Shown: positions 51,720 to 60,918 of the stretch, in pieces | Numbering within the stretch: position 1 is the first letter of the stretch | Layout: each line of letters begins with the position of its first letter | DNA from: Flavobacterium branchiarum | Lineage (GTDB): Bacteria > Bacteroidota > Bacteroidia > Flavobacteriales > Flavobacteriaceae | Reading direction: 5' to 3' | Assembly: GCF_030409845.1 (NCBI RefSeq) | Contig: NZ_JAUFQQ010000003.1 | Span: 868,001 to 932,000, forward strand | Length of the DNA stretch: 64,000 bases | Program-made: the position numbers and the translations under genes | Notes under the pieces: model-generated | The model's database searches: none | What the model was told of the DNA's origin: nothing | Seen by the model: only the letters and a program-made list of their open reading frames with translations

Positions 51720-52172
51720 ATGAAATTACGAAGTTTAAATAACGACGGTACGACCTTAGAATTTTACATTCCAGATTATTCCTCAAAATTAGAAATTCCT
51801 TTTTTTGATGTGGGAATTAGTGCTGGATTTCCATCACCTGCCGATGATTTTATTGAGTTAACAATAGATCTTAATAAAGAATTTGTTAAAAATAGAGATA
51901 GCACTTTTTTTGCAAAAGTAAAAGGGCATTCTATGAAAGATGTTGGAATAAATGATGGCGATTTGTTGATTATAGATAAAAGCCTAGAACCTCAAAACAA
52001 TAAAATTGCAGTCTGCCAAGTTGATGGAAAATTTACAGTAAAACGTATCAAAATAGAAAAAGATACAGTTTGGCTTATTGCCGAGAATGATGATTATGCC
52101 CCCATAAGAGTAACCTCTGAAAATGAACTTCTAATCTGGGGAATTGTAATTCATTCGATAAAATCTTTTTAG
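51720..52172 (+). CDS. umuD: UmuD-like autoproteolytic subunit (S24 peptidase fold)
   Basis: A 150-aa protein of the LexA/UmuD S24 family. The cleavage site is Ala35-Gly36 in SAGFPSPADDFIELTIDLN, matching the UmuD cleavage region. The catalytic Ser is in KGHSMKDVGINDGDLLIIDK and the Lys in DGKFTVKRIKIE. RecA-stimulated self-cleavage would activate the polymerase encoded next. The gene lies 80 bp upstream of umuC. It is a complete short UmuD rather than a LexA, as it lacks a winged-helix DNA-binding domain. Confidence 0.92.
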   Translation: MKLRSLNNDGTTLEFYIPDYSSKLEIPFFDVGISAGFPSPADDFIELTIDLNKEFVKNRDSTFFAKVKGHSMKDVGINDGDLLIIDKSLEPQNNKIAVCQVDGKFTVKRIKIEKDTVWLIAENDDYAPIRVTSENELLIWGIVIHSIKSF

Positions 52173-52252
52173 ATATATCCGTGTTTTACGGAGTAAATCC
52201 ATGTAAGCTGCTTACAATTTAGTGATATAGTTTTAATTTCAAATGCGATACA

Positions 52253-53512
52253 ATGTTTGCTTTAGTAGATTGTAATAATTTTTATGCTTCTTGCCAAAGG
52301 GTATTTGAACCTCACTTGATAGGAAAACCAGTTGTTGTTCTATCTAATAATGATGGTTGTGTTATTGCGCGTTCTGATGAAGCTAAATTGGCAGGAGTCC
52401 CAATGGGAGCACCCGCATTTAAATTTGAAGCACTGTTTAAAGAGAAAAATATTTTTGTGTATTCTTCCAATTATGCATTGTATGGAGATATGAGTAATCG
52501 AGTAATGAATTTGCTTAGAACGTATACTCCCGATATCGAATTATATAGCATCGATGAAGCTTTCTTAAAATTTACTGGTTTTGAGTTATTCGATTTCAAT
52601 GCAATGGGAATTGATATTCGAAAAAAAGTTACAAAAGGAACTGGAATCCCAGTAAGTGTAGGCTTTGCGCCAACAAAAGCTTTGGCAAAAGTAGCGAATA
52701 AAATTGCTAGAAAATTTGCCGAAAGAACTCAGAATGTTTACATAATCGATACGGACGAAAAAAGAATCAAAGCGCTAAAGTGGACAAAAATAGAAGATGT
52801 TTGGGGAATAGGGAGAAAGCATGCAAAACGTTTAAAAGAAAAAAACATCTTAACAGCGTATCAGTTTACACAACTGTCAGATGCTTGGGTGCGTAAAGAA
52901 ATGGCAGTAGTTGGACTTCGGTTAAAACATGATTTAGAAGGGAAACCAACACTAGATTTAGAAGGACCTAGAAGTAAAAAGATGATATCGACTACTCGTT
53001 CATTTGAAACAAAATATACGACTTATGATGAAATTTCAGAAAGGGTAAGCACTTTTACTGCTTCATGTGCCGAGAAATTAAGACGGCAGAATTGTCATTG
53101 CAATATGGTCACAGTTTTTATTCAAACCAACTATTTAGCAAACGATCAATCGCAATATTCACGTAGTATTACCATAAATACAGATTTTCCCACCAACTCA
53201 ACTATTGAACTGAATCAAGCTGCACAAAAAGGATTAAAAGAAATTTACAAAGCAGGATATTCATATAAAAAGGCAGGAGTCGTTGTTATGGGCTTAACGC
53301 CAAATAACGAAACGCAACTTAATTTATTCAGTACATCCAATCCAAAACACCAGCCCTTAATGAGTGTTATCGACAAAATGAATTTAAGCTACGGAGATAA
53401 CAAAGTTAAATTTGGAGTGCAATCATTAGGCAGACAATGGAAGATGAAGCAAGAGCGATTATCTCCAAAATTTTCAACTAAACTTAAAGAAGTTATTACG
53501 ATAGAAGTCTAA
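52253..53512 (+). CDS. umuC: UmuC-type Y-family DNA polymerase
   Basis: A 419-aa translesion DNA polymerase. The metal-binding acids are in VDCNNFYASC (Asp6) and SIDEAFL (Asp101, Glu102). The fingers, thumb (VWGIGRKHAKRLKEKNILTAYQF) and little-finger regions are complete, and the C-terminal UmuC extension (SLGRQWKMKQERLSPKFSTKLKEVITIEV) is present. It copies damaged DNA after SOS induction with processed UmuD. The start MFALVDCNNF is standard for the family. Confidence 0.95.
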   Translation: MFALVDCNNFYASCQRVFEPHLIGKPVVVLSNNDGCVIARSDEAKLAGVPMGAPAFKFEALFKEKNIFVYSSNYALYGDMSNRVMNLLRTYTPDIELYSIDEAFLKFTGFELFDFNAMGIDIRKKVTKGTGIPVSVGFAPTKALAKVANKIARKFAERTQNVYIIDTDEKRIKALKWTKIEDVWGIGRKHAKRLKEKNILTAYQFTQLSDAWVRKEMAVVGLRLKHDLEGKPTLDLEGPRSKKMISTTRSFETKYTTYDEISERVSTFTASCAEKLRRQNCHCNMVTVFIQTNYLANDQSQYSRSITINTDFPTNSTIELNQAAQKGLKEIYKAGYSYKKAGVVVMGLTPNNETQLNLFSTSNPKHQPLMSVIDKMNLSYGDNKVKFGVQSLGRQWKMKQERLSPKFSTKLKEVITIEV

Positions 53513-53534
53513 CAGGGATTTCTTGTTTATCTAA

Positions 53535-53808
53535 AGGGGACGCGGATGACGCGGATCTCTAAAAGTTATTTATAAAAGAGGAAAATCCGTTTTTATCCGC
53601 GTCATCTGCGTTCCGTTTCATCACAAACTTGTCTTTCTGACGAAGGAAGAATCTTCGCAAGAAACTAACGCAAAGTAACTCCAGATTGTCGAGCTATAAA
53701 TGGAGATTACTTCGTCTATTCGCTAAGGCTCGGGTCTTTCTTCGTCAGAAAGACAATATTATGGTTAATTCCTTTAAGGAAAATCCGCGTCATCCGCGTT
53801 CCGTTTTC
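53535..53808. repeat. Nested inverted repeats between umuC and the copper cluster
   Basis: An outer set of GGACGCGGATGACGCGGAT (53538-53556) is mirrored by ATCCGCGTCATCTGCGTTCC (53595-53614) and by a further ATCCGCGTCATCCGCGTTCC near 53784-53803. Between these an exact 17-bp inverted repeat (TTGTCTTTCTGACGAAG at 53629-53645 and its complement at 53740-53756) encloses about 94 bp. A variant of the inner sequence recurs near 60812-60850. It looks like a non-coding mobile element inside another. There is no gene. Confidence 0.8.
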
Positions 53809-53858
53809 AAGTATTACTGTTCAGTACATATAAAATTATCAGTGAAAAAAATATAGTG

Positions 53859-53866
53859 TATCTTTG
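53859..53866 (+). promoter_or_regulatory. Putative -7 element (TATCTTTG) of the copper operon
   Basis: A TAnnTTTG match 17 bp ahead of the first copper gene. The following GATACTTCAAAATATC has GATA/TATC ends and may be part of an operator, which is a guess. Confidence 0.55.
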
Positions 53867-53883
53867 ATACTTCAAAATATCAG

Positions 53884-54252
53884 ATGATTTCAAAAACGCA
53901 CATATTGCTTTTTATTTTCTTGCTTGGCTTCTTTTTTACGCCAACGCAAGTAGAAGCATGTAATATGAAATCTGAAAAAAAGAAGCATACCACCGAAAAG
54001 GCGCACTCAAAAACAGCTGATAATTGTTGTAATTCTAATGCAAATCAAAAAGGCAAGAAAAATTGTGGCGACAAGTGTAGCCATTCTAATTGTCGTTGCG
54101 TTACGATTATTTCATTACTGACTCCAGAAAAATGGGATGATGGCGCATTGAATTGTTTCAACTTTTCGGATAAAGAAGAATCTTTTTATATTCAAACAGC
54201 CAGTTTATCTTCAGGCTTTTATACCATCTGGTCTCCTCCAAAAATAAGCTAA
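53884..54252 (+). CDS. Small Cys/His-rich secreted protein of the copper cluster
   Basis: A 122-aa exported protein with a signal peptide (about 1-25, cleaved near VEA). The mature part is full of Lys, His and Cys (CNMKSEKKKHTTEKAHSK, NCCNSNANQK, NCGDKCSHSNCRC), a composition fit for binding copper or a similar soft metal. I know no named family. It opens a run of copper-handling genes after a TAnnTTTG promoter, so a periplasmic copper buffer is a fair guess. About 120 bp separate it from the next gene. Confidence 0.65.
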   Translation: MISKTHILLFIFLLGFFFTPTQVEACNMKSEKKKHTTEKAHSKTADNCCNSNANQKGKKNCGDKCSHSNCRCVTIISLLTPEKWDDGALNCFNFSDKEESFYIQTASLSSGFYTIWSPPKIS

Positions 54253-54372
54253 ATGTTTCTGTTACAGCCATAAGTGCGTCTAATAGAAAAATGGTAACTT
54301 TAGGTATTCAAAAAAAATAACATTAATAATGTTCAAGGATTTTTCAATTCTTGAGCTATAAAACATAAAAAA

Positions 54373-55236
54373 ATGAAATCAATAAAAATTTTATTGATAG
54401 CAGTCGTTGTATTGCTATCAATTACTTCATGCGATGCAAAAATAAAAAATGCAAAAACGGAGACAGTAAAAATATTTGGCAACTGCGAAATGTGTAAAAA
54501 AGTAATTGAAAAAGCAGGAAACGTAAAAAATAGTGCTGAAGTAGATTGGAATGAAAAAACTAAAATGGCAACGCTTACTTACGATGCAACAAAAACAAAT
54601 AAAGACGAGATCTTAAAACGTATTGCATTAGCGGGATATGATAGTAATGAGTTTCTAGCGCCAAATGATGCTTATGCAAAGCTTCCTGAATGTTGCCAAT
54701 ATGAGCGAAATAACAAAAAAATGGCAATGGTTCTTCCTGCGGAGAAAATGAATCATGATGCGCATTCAAATCATAAAGTATCTTCTTCGGATGTTGATAA
54801 GAAAGACAATGTTTTAAATCCTGTTTTTGATGCTTATTTCGGAATCAAAGATGCATTGGTTAAAACAGATGGAGCTACTGCTTCGGCGAAAGCCAAAATA
54901 TTAGTAACCGCTATTAATGCAGTGAAAATGGAAAGTTTGCCAATGGATGTACATATGGTTTGGATGAAAGTTCTAAAAAACTTAAAAGAGGATGCACAAC
55001 ATATTGCTGATACAAAAGATGCGACGCACCAAAGGGACCATTTTGGAACATTATCTAAAAACATATATGCTTTATTAAAAGTTTCAAAAACAGGAGAGAC
55101 AACCTATTATCAATTTTGTCCAATGGCAAATAATGGAAAAGGAGCCAACTGGTTGAGTAAAGAAAATACAATTAAAAACCCGTATTATGGTTCAAAAATG
55201 ATGAGCTGTGGAAGTACTGTAGAAACGATTAAATAA
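54373..55236 (+). CDS. HMA-domain plus DUF3347 lipoprotein (CusB-like copper-binding)
   Basis: A 287-aa lipoprotein. The lipobox ITSC (Cys near 20) follows a hydrophobic leader. Residues about 28-90 are an HMA-like domain with CEMC (GNCEMCKKVIEKAG). Residues about 140-260 are a DUF3347 domain (VFDAYFGIKDALVKTDGATASAKAKILVTAINAV, then QRDHFGTLSKNIYALLK) ending in the metal-binding CPMANNGKGANWLSKENTIKNPYYGSKMMSCG. Bacteroidota copper-efflux adaptors carry this module. It should bind copper in the periplasm. The stop abuts the next ATG directly. Confidence 0.88.
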   Translation: MKSIKILLIAVVVLLSITSCDAKIKNAKTETVKIFGNCEMCKKVIEKAGNVKNSAEVDWNEKTKMATLTYDATKTNKDEILKRIALAGYDSNEFLAPNDAYAKLPECCQYERNNKKMAMVLPAEKMNHDAHSNHKVSSSDVDKKDNVLNPVFDAYFGIKDALVKTDGATASAKAKILVTAINAVKMESLPMDVHMVWMKVLKNLKEDAQHIADTKDATHQRDHFGTLSKNIYALLKVSKTGETTYYQFCPMANNGKGANWLSKENTIKNPYYGSKMMSCGSTVETIK

Positions 55237-55797
55237 ATGAAGTTATACATTAAAAACATGGTTTGCAGTCGCTGTAAAATGGTAGTGAAGTCAGAGTTGG
55301 AAAAACTCGGGCTTCATCCTATTTCAGTTGAACTAGGAGAGGTAGAAATACAAGAAGCAACAATAGCTCTCATAAAAGAGGATTTGGTAAATGTTTTGGA
55401 GTCTCTAGGCTTTGAACTTATTGGGGATAAAAAAAATAAGATTATCGAGAAAACTAAAACCTTGATTATCGATTTGGTCCACCACAAAAACAATGAACTT
55501 ACTACCAATTTATCTGATTATTTAGCAAGTGAATTGCAACACGATTATAATTCGTTAAGTAACCTTTTTACGGAAGTAGAAGGTACAACTATTGAAAAAT
55601 ATTTTATTTCTCAAAAAATAGAAAAGGTAAAAGAGCTACTCATATACAATGAGCAAAGCCTGAGTGAAATTGCTTTTCAGCTTCAATATAGTAGTGTAGC
55701 ACATTTGAGTAATCAGTTTAAAAAGATGACAGGATTTTCTCCAAGTTATTACAAGCAACAAAAGGATAGAAAACGTAAGCCAATAGAGGATTTGTAA
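55237..55797 (+). CDS. AraC-family regulator with metal-binding HMA-like N-terminus
   Basis: A 186-aa regulator starting at the base after the previous stop. The N-terminal 65 residues look like a heavy-metal-associated domain with MVCSRCKMVV (Cys10, Cys13). The C-terminal 100 residues are a two-HTH AraC domain (EKVKELLIYNEQSLSEIAFQLQYSSVAHLSNQFKKMTGFSPSYYKQQ). It probably senses copper or a related metal and controls this operon. Binding sites could not be defined. Confidence 0.9.
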   Translation: MKLYIKNMVCSRCKMVVKSELEKLGLHPISVELGEVEIQEATIALIKEDLVNVLESLGFELIGDKKNKIIEKTKTLIIDLVHHKNNELTTNLSDYLASELQHDYNSLSNLFTEVEGTTIEKYFISQKIEKVKELLIYNEQSLSEIAFQLQYSSVAHLSNQFKKMTGFSPSYYKQQKDRKRKPIEDL

Positions 55798-55886
55798 ATC
55801 TTATAAATCATTACCAAAATTGTACAAGCTTTATAGGAGCATTATTATAGAACTTTGTTAAGTTAAAACCCATAAAAAATAAAGCA

Positions 55887-58409
55887 ATGACTCATACTTA
55901 TACAATAACAGGAATGACTTGTGATGGATGCCGTACTAAAGTAGAAAAAGCACTAAATTCGATTGAAGGAGTTGAAGCAAATGTTAGTTTAGATCCTCCG
56001 TTGGCAACTATTGCAATGGAAAAACATATTCCAACAGAGCAATTTCAAGAAGCGTTAACTGCTGTTGGAAAGTACACTATTGAAATGACAATGAATCATG
56101 GGCATAAAAAACCTGCTGCTAAATCATGTTGTAGTACTGTTGCTGGTCATGATCATAAAAAAGTAGCTGTACCACATAACAGTGCAGGAGGGAAATATTA
56201 TTGTCCGATGCATTGTGAAGGGGATAAAATGTATGATAAGGCAGGATTTTGTCCAGTTTGCGGAATGGATTTAATTCAAGAGCTAGCTCCTGTTCAGGTA
56301 CAACAATATACTTGTCCGATGCATCCAGAAGTGATAACCAATAGACCGGGTTCATGTCCGATTTGTGGAATGGATTTAGTACCAATGGAACCAACAGATT
56401 CAAAAGAGAATAAGGTGTATAAAGAGCTGTTGCAAAAAATGAAAGTAGCAATACTCTTTACCGTTCCTATCTTTTTTATTGCCATGATTGAGATGGCACA
56501 TAATAATCCGTTGTTGAAAATAATGGATGTTGGGAAATGGAATTTAGTACAATTGTTGTTCTCACTTCCAGTTATGTTTTATGCAGGTTGGATGTTCTTT
56601 GTTCGCGCATGGAAATCAATAGTAACATGGAACTTAAATATGTTTACCCTTATCGGAATTGGTACAGGAGTGGCATTTTTATTTAGTATTGTTGGAATGT
56701 TTTTTCCAGAAGTGTTTCCCGAAGAGTTTAAATCAGATCACGGAACGATTCACCTTTATTTTGAAGCAGCAACAGTAATTATCACGCTCGTTTTATTAGG
56801 GCAATTGTTAGAGGCAAGAGCGCACAGTCAAACAAGTGGAGCGATAAAAGAATTATTAAAATTAGCTCCAACAGAAGCGACTTTAGTTGTTGATGGAGTT
56901 GACAAAGTGATTTCGATTCATGATATTAAAAAAGGAGATTTATTACGAGTAAAACCGGGAGACAAAATTCCTGTAGATGGAAAAATTACCGACGGAGAAA
57001 GTACGATAGATGAATCTATGATTACTGGCGAACCAATTCCAGTAGATAAAAAAGTGGATGATTCAGTTTCATCAGGAACTATAAATGGGAATAAATCATT
57101 TATTATGATTGCCGAAAAAGTAGGATCAGAAACCTTGCTTTCGCAAATTATACAAATGGTTAATAATGCTAGTCGATCAAGAGCTCCAATTCAGAAATTA
57201 GCGGATAGTATTGCAAAATATTTCGTTCCAATTGTTGTAATTATCTCTGTGCTTACTTTTTTCATTTGGGCAAATTTTGGTCCAGAACCAGCAATGGTTT
57301 ACGGATTTATTAATGCTATTGCAGTATTGATAATTGCTTGTCCGTGTGCATTAGGTTTGGCAACGCCAATGTCTGTAATGGTAGGAGTTGGTAAAGGGGC
57401 TCAGTCAGGAATTTTGATAAAAAATGCCGAAGCTTTGGAGAATATGGATAAAGTAGATGTTCTAATTACTGATAAAACAGGAACAATTACAGAGGGGAAA
57501 CCATCGGTAGAAAAAATTGTTGCATTAGAATATTCAGAGCAAGAATTGCTACAATATATTGCTTCTTTAAATCAGTATAGCGAACACCCTTTGGCGGAAG
57601 CCGTAGTGAAATTTGCTAAAGCTAAAAATATCTCTTTGACAAAAGTAAATGATTTTGAGAATATTGCTGGAAAAGGAGTTGTTGGTACTGTTGTCGATAA
57701 GAAAACAGCTTTAGGGAATAAAAAATTAATGGAGCAAGTAGGAGCAGTTATTTCTGATGCTATTGAAAATAGAGTTATTACGGAACAAAAATTTGGAAAA
57801 ACAGTTTCTTATATCGCTGTAGATAAAAGTGTAGTAGGATTTGTAACAATAACAGATGCTATAAAAGCTACAAGTGCGGCTGCTATAAAAGAATTAATGC
57901 GTCAAGGAGTTGAAGTAATAATGCTAACAGGAGATAATGTAAATACAGCTCAAGCAGTTGCCAATGAGTTGCATTTAACCTCTTTTCAAGCAGGTTGTTT
58001 GCCAGAAGACAAATTAAAAGTAATTGAAAAATTGCAAGCCGAAGGAAAAATTGTGGCCATGGCAGGAGATGGTATAAATGATGCGCCAGCTTTAGCACAA
58101 TCAGATATTGGAATTGCAATGGGAACAGGAACAGATGTTGCAATAGAAAGCGCTAAGATTACTTTGGTAAAAGGGGATTTACAAGGGATTGTAAAAGCAA
58201 AAAACCTGAGTCATGCTGTAATGTCAAACATCAAACAAAACCTATTTTTTGCTTTTATATACAACGTATTAGGAGTGCCAGTTGCGGCAGGAGTTTTATA
58301 TCCGTTTTTTGGAATATTACTTTCTCCTATGATTGCTGCTTTGGCAATGAGTTTTAGTTCTGTATCTGTTATTGTGAATGCATTGCGATTGAGAAGCTTG
58401 AAACTTTAA
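55887..58409 (+). CDS. Copper-exporting P1B-type ATPase
   Basis: An 840-aa membrane pump. An HMA domain with GMTCDGC (Cys12, Cys15) is followed by a His-rich link and two small heavy-metal-binding modules (YYCPMHCEGDKMYDKAGFCP, about 103-130, and YTCPMHPEVITNRPGSCPIC, about 142-165), each with C-P-M-H and CxxCGMDL. The pump core has CPC in IACPCALGLATP, the actuator TGEP, the phosphorylation loop DKTGT, and the HP dipeptide in SEHPLAEA. CPC marks copper or silver transport (P1B-1 or P1B-3). It exports copper from the cytosol and is the central gene of the cluster. Confidence 0.95.
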   Translation: MTHTYTITGMTCDGCRTKVEKALNSIEGVEANVSLDPPLATIAMEKHIPTEQFQEALTAVGKYTIEMTMNHGHKKPAAKSCCSTVAGHDHKKVAVPHNSAGGKYYCPMHCEGDKMYDKAGFCPVCGMDLIQELAPVQVQQYTCPMHPEVITNRPGSCPICGMDLVPMEPTDSKENKVYKELLQKMKVAILFTVPIFFIAMIEMAHNNPLLKIMDVGKWNLVQLLFSLPVMFYAGWMFFVRAWKSIVTWNLNMFTLIGIGTGVAFLFSIVGMFFPEVFPEEFKSDHGTIHLYFEAATVIITLVLLGQLLEARAHSQTSGAIKELLKLAPTEATLVVDGVDKVISIHDIKKGDLLRVKPGDKIPVDGKITDGESTIDESMITGEPIPVDKKVDDSVSSGTINGNKSFIMIAEKVGSETLLSQIIQMVNNASRSRAPIQKLADSIAKYFVPIVVIISVLTFFIWANFGPEPAMVYGFINAIAVLIIACPCALGLATPMSVMVGVGKGAQSGILIKNAEALENMDKVDVLITDKTGTITEGKPSVEKIVALEYSEQELLQYIASLNQYSEHPLAEAVVKFAKAKNISLTKVNDFENIAGKGVVGTVVDKKTALGNKKLMEQVGAVISDAIENRVITEQKFGKTVSYIAVDKSVVGFVTITDAIKATSAAAIKELMRQGVEVIMLTGDNVNTAQAVANELHLTSFQAGCLPEDKLKVIEKLQAEGKIVAMAGDGINDAPALAQSDIGIAMGTGTDVAIESAKITLVKGDLQGIVKAKNLSHAVMSNIKQNLFFAFIYNVLGVPVAAGVLYPFFGILLSPMIAALAMSFSSVSVIVNALRLRSLKL

Positions 58410-58419
58410 AAGCTAAGAG

Positions 58420-60672
58420 ATGAAAAATTATTTAATACTTATACTATTGCTTTTTGCAATAAGTACAACCGCACAAAAAATAGTGCGGTATGATTTATAT
58501 GTAAAAGATACGCTGGTAAATTTTACAGGAAAATCCAAAAGAGCAATTGCTGTTAATGGACAGATTCCAATGCCAACGCTCACTTTTACAGAGGGAGATA
58601 TTGCCGAAATTCATGTGCATAATCAACTAAAGGAAGGGACATCTTTACATTGGCACGGTATATTTTTACCAAATCAAGAAGATGGAGTTCCTTTTCTTAC
58701 TCAAATGCCAATTGCGCCCGGAACGACACATGTGTATAAATTCCCTGTTATACAAAACGGAACACATTGGTATCATAGCCATAGCGGGATGCAGGAGCAA
58801 ATCGGAATGTATGGATCTTTAATAATGAAGAAAAAAACAGACGATCCAGAGTTTAGAAAAGGAATTGATGATTTGCCTACAGTTCCAGTTATTTTAAGCG
58901 AATGGACCGATTATAATCCTGATAATGTGCATCGAATGTTGCATAATGCATCGGATTGGTTTGCAATAAAAAAAGGAACAACCCAAAGTTATACCGAAGC
59001 TATAAAAGCAGGTCATTTTAAAACTAAAGTCAATAACGAATGGAAACGTATGTTGGCAATGGATGTAAGCGATGTGTATTATGATGCATTTTTAATTAAT
59101 GGGCAAAAAGAAAGTGAATTTCCTGGGCCATTCAAAGCAGGGGATAAAGTTCGTTTGAGAATTTCTAATGGAGGAGCATCTTCTTATTTTTGGTTAACTT
59201 ATGCTGGAGGAAAAATAACGGTCGTAGCCAATGACGGAAACGATGTCGTTCCTGTAGAAGTAGATAGACTAATTATTGGTGTATCTGAAACTTATGATGT
59301 TGTTGTCACAATTCCCGGAGATGATACTGCTTATGAATTTTTGGCAACACCTGAAGACCGAACAAAATCAACTTCTATTTATTTAGGAAATGGAATAAAA
59401 CAATTAACCAGTCCATTGCCAAAACTTAATTATTTCGAAGGAATGAAAATGATGAATGGCATGATGAACATGGATGGAACCATGAACGAGATGGGAATGG
59501 GAATGAGTTTGCAAAAGATGGACATGAATGCTGTGATGTATCCTGAAATAACTGGAGGCGGATCTAAAGAAATGAAACATACTGCCGCTGGACCTATGAA
59601 AATGGAAGGTGATGAAAAAATGGATCATTCAAAACATCAAATGGGGAGTCCGACAGATATTGTAACCCTAAATTACAGTATGCTTAAATCACCAACCGTA
59701 ACCACATTGCCAAAAGATGCTCCAGTTAGGGAATTACGTTTTGAATTAACGGGGAATATGAATCGGTATTTGTGGAGTATGGATAATAAAGTACTGTCAG
59801 AGTCAGATAAGATTTTAATAAAAAAAGGAGAGACTTTACGAATTGTACTGTATAATAATTCGATGATGCGACACCCAATGCATCTGCATGGTCATGATTT
59901 TAGAGTATTAAATGGTCAGGGAGAATATTCGCCACTAAAAAATGTTTTAGATATTATGCCAATGGAAACCGATACGATTGAGTTTAGTGCAAATGCCGAT
60001 GGAGATTGGTTTTTTCATTGTCACATTTTGTATCATATGATGGCGGGAATGAACCGAGTTTTTAGTTATGAAAATGCAGCGCCAAATCCGTTATTGCCAG
60101 ACAAAGAATGGGCGTATAGAGAATTGCAGAAGGAAAGCAATATGAGTCATATTATGGCTGAAAATGATTTTGCAACAAATGGGAATGACGGTAGAGCAAT
60201 GGTTCAAAACGCACGTTGGAGCTTTGGTACCGAATGGAGATTAGGATACAATGACAAACATGGTTATGAAACCGAAACTCATATTGGACGTTATATTGGA
60301 AAAAACCAATGGTTCATGCCATTTATAGGATTTGATTGGCGCTATAGAAAGTTTGGACATGATGAGGTCGAAAAAAACATGTTCGGACAAAAGAATACCA
60401 AAGACAATCGTTCGGTATTAAGTATTGGTGCCGATTATACTTTGCCTTGGTTAGTTATAGCTCAAGCCGAAGTTTTTACAGACGGAAAAGTGAGAATGCA
60501 ATTATCGAGAGAAGATATTCCAATTTCGCCAAGAATACGAATGGCTTTTATGGTCAATACAGACAAAGAATATATGGGAGGATTAAAATATATTCTAACC
60601 AAGAATTCAGGAATCTCCACACATTATGATAGTGATATGGGCTGGGGATTTGGTTTAACGCTTAATTATTAG
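58420..60672 (+). CDS. Multicopper oxidase with CopB-like C-terminal barrel region
   Basis: A 750-aa secreted protein. A signal peptide spans about 1-18. The three cupredoxin domains carry all copper ligands: HWHGIF near 78, HWYHSHSG near 118, HPMHLHGHDF near 488 and HCHILYHMMAGM near 538. A Met/His-rich stretch lies at about 340-410. After residue about 565 (RELQKESNMSHIMAEND) a further 185 residues of amphipathic beta strands follow (WRLGYNDKHGYETETHIGRYIG, GFDWRYRKFGHD, GWGFGLTLNY), resembling the outer-membrane barrel protein CopB. The product appears to be a CopA-CopB fusion that oxidises Cu(I) at the outer membrane. It ends the copper operon. Confidence 0.9.
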   Translation: MKNYLILILLLFAISTTAQKIVRYDLYVKDTLVNFTGKSKRAIAVNGQIPMPTLTFTEGDIAEIHVHNQLKEGTSLHWHGIFLPNQEDGVPFLTQMPIAPGTTHVYKFPVIQNGTHWYHSHSGMQEQIGMYGSLIMKKKTDDPEFRKGIDDLPTVPVILSEWTDYNPDNVHRMLHNASDWFAIKKGTTQSYTEAIKAGHFKTKVNNEWKRMLAMDVSDVYYDAFLINGQKESEFPGPFKAGDKVRLRISNGGASSYFWLTYAGGKITVVANDGNDVVPVEVDRLIIGVSETYDVVVTIPGDDTAYEFLATPEDRTKSTSIYLGNGIKQLTSPLPKLNYFEGMKMMNGMMNMDGTMNEMGMGMSLQKMDMNAVMYPEITGGGSKEMKHTAAGPMKMEGDEKMDHSKHQMGSPTDIVTLNYSMLKSPTVTTLPKDAPVRELRFELTGNMNRYLWSMDNKVLSESDKILIKKGETLRIVLYNNSMMRHPMHLHGHDFRVLNGQGEYSPLKNVLDIMPMETDTIEFSANADGDWFFHCHILYHMMAGMNRVFSYENAAPNPLLPDKEWAYRELQKESNMSHIMAENDFATNGNDGRAMVQNARWSFGTEWRLGYNDKHGYETETHIGRYIGKNQWFMPFIGFDWRYRKFGHDEVEKNMFGQKNTKDNRSVLSIGADYTLPWLVIAQAEVFTDGKVRMQLSREDIPISPRIRMAFMVNTDKEYMGGLKYILTKNSGISTHYDSDMGWGFGLTLNY

Positions 60673-60676
60673 AATA

Positions 60677-60717
60677 AAAAAACGACATTCAGAAATTACT
60701 TCCGAATGTCGTTTTTT
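60677..60717 (+). terminator. Intrinsic terminator of the copper operon
   Basis: AAAAACGACATTC (arm to 60690) pairs with GAATGTCGTTTTT (60704-60716) around a loop of about 13 nt, and the T-run ends at 60717. It lies 5 bp after the stop codon. Confidence 0.92.
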
Positions 60718-60719
60718 AT

Positions 60720-60918
60720 TTGTGTTGCTTTTTTTTCGCAAGCAATTCCACAATATTGTAAAGTTACTATTTAGTTATTCTCCGTGATTGCTTCTACGCA
60801 AAACAACCCCAAACTTGTCTTTCTGAGGAACGAAGAACCTCCACAAGAAATTCCATAATCTTCGTCAAGCTACGATTAAAATCATTCTAATCATTTTAAT
60901 CTGTGGCTAAAAGCAACA
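60720..60918. repeat. Spacer with a dispersed-repeat fragment
   Basis: The stretch AAACTTGTCTTTCTGAGGAACGAAGAAC at 60809-60836 and the AGAAATTCC tail resemble the element at 53620-53660. The rest is AT-rich without a gene. No clear terminator for the menE gene on the minus strand was seen. Confidence 0.55.
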
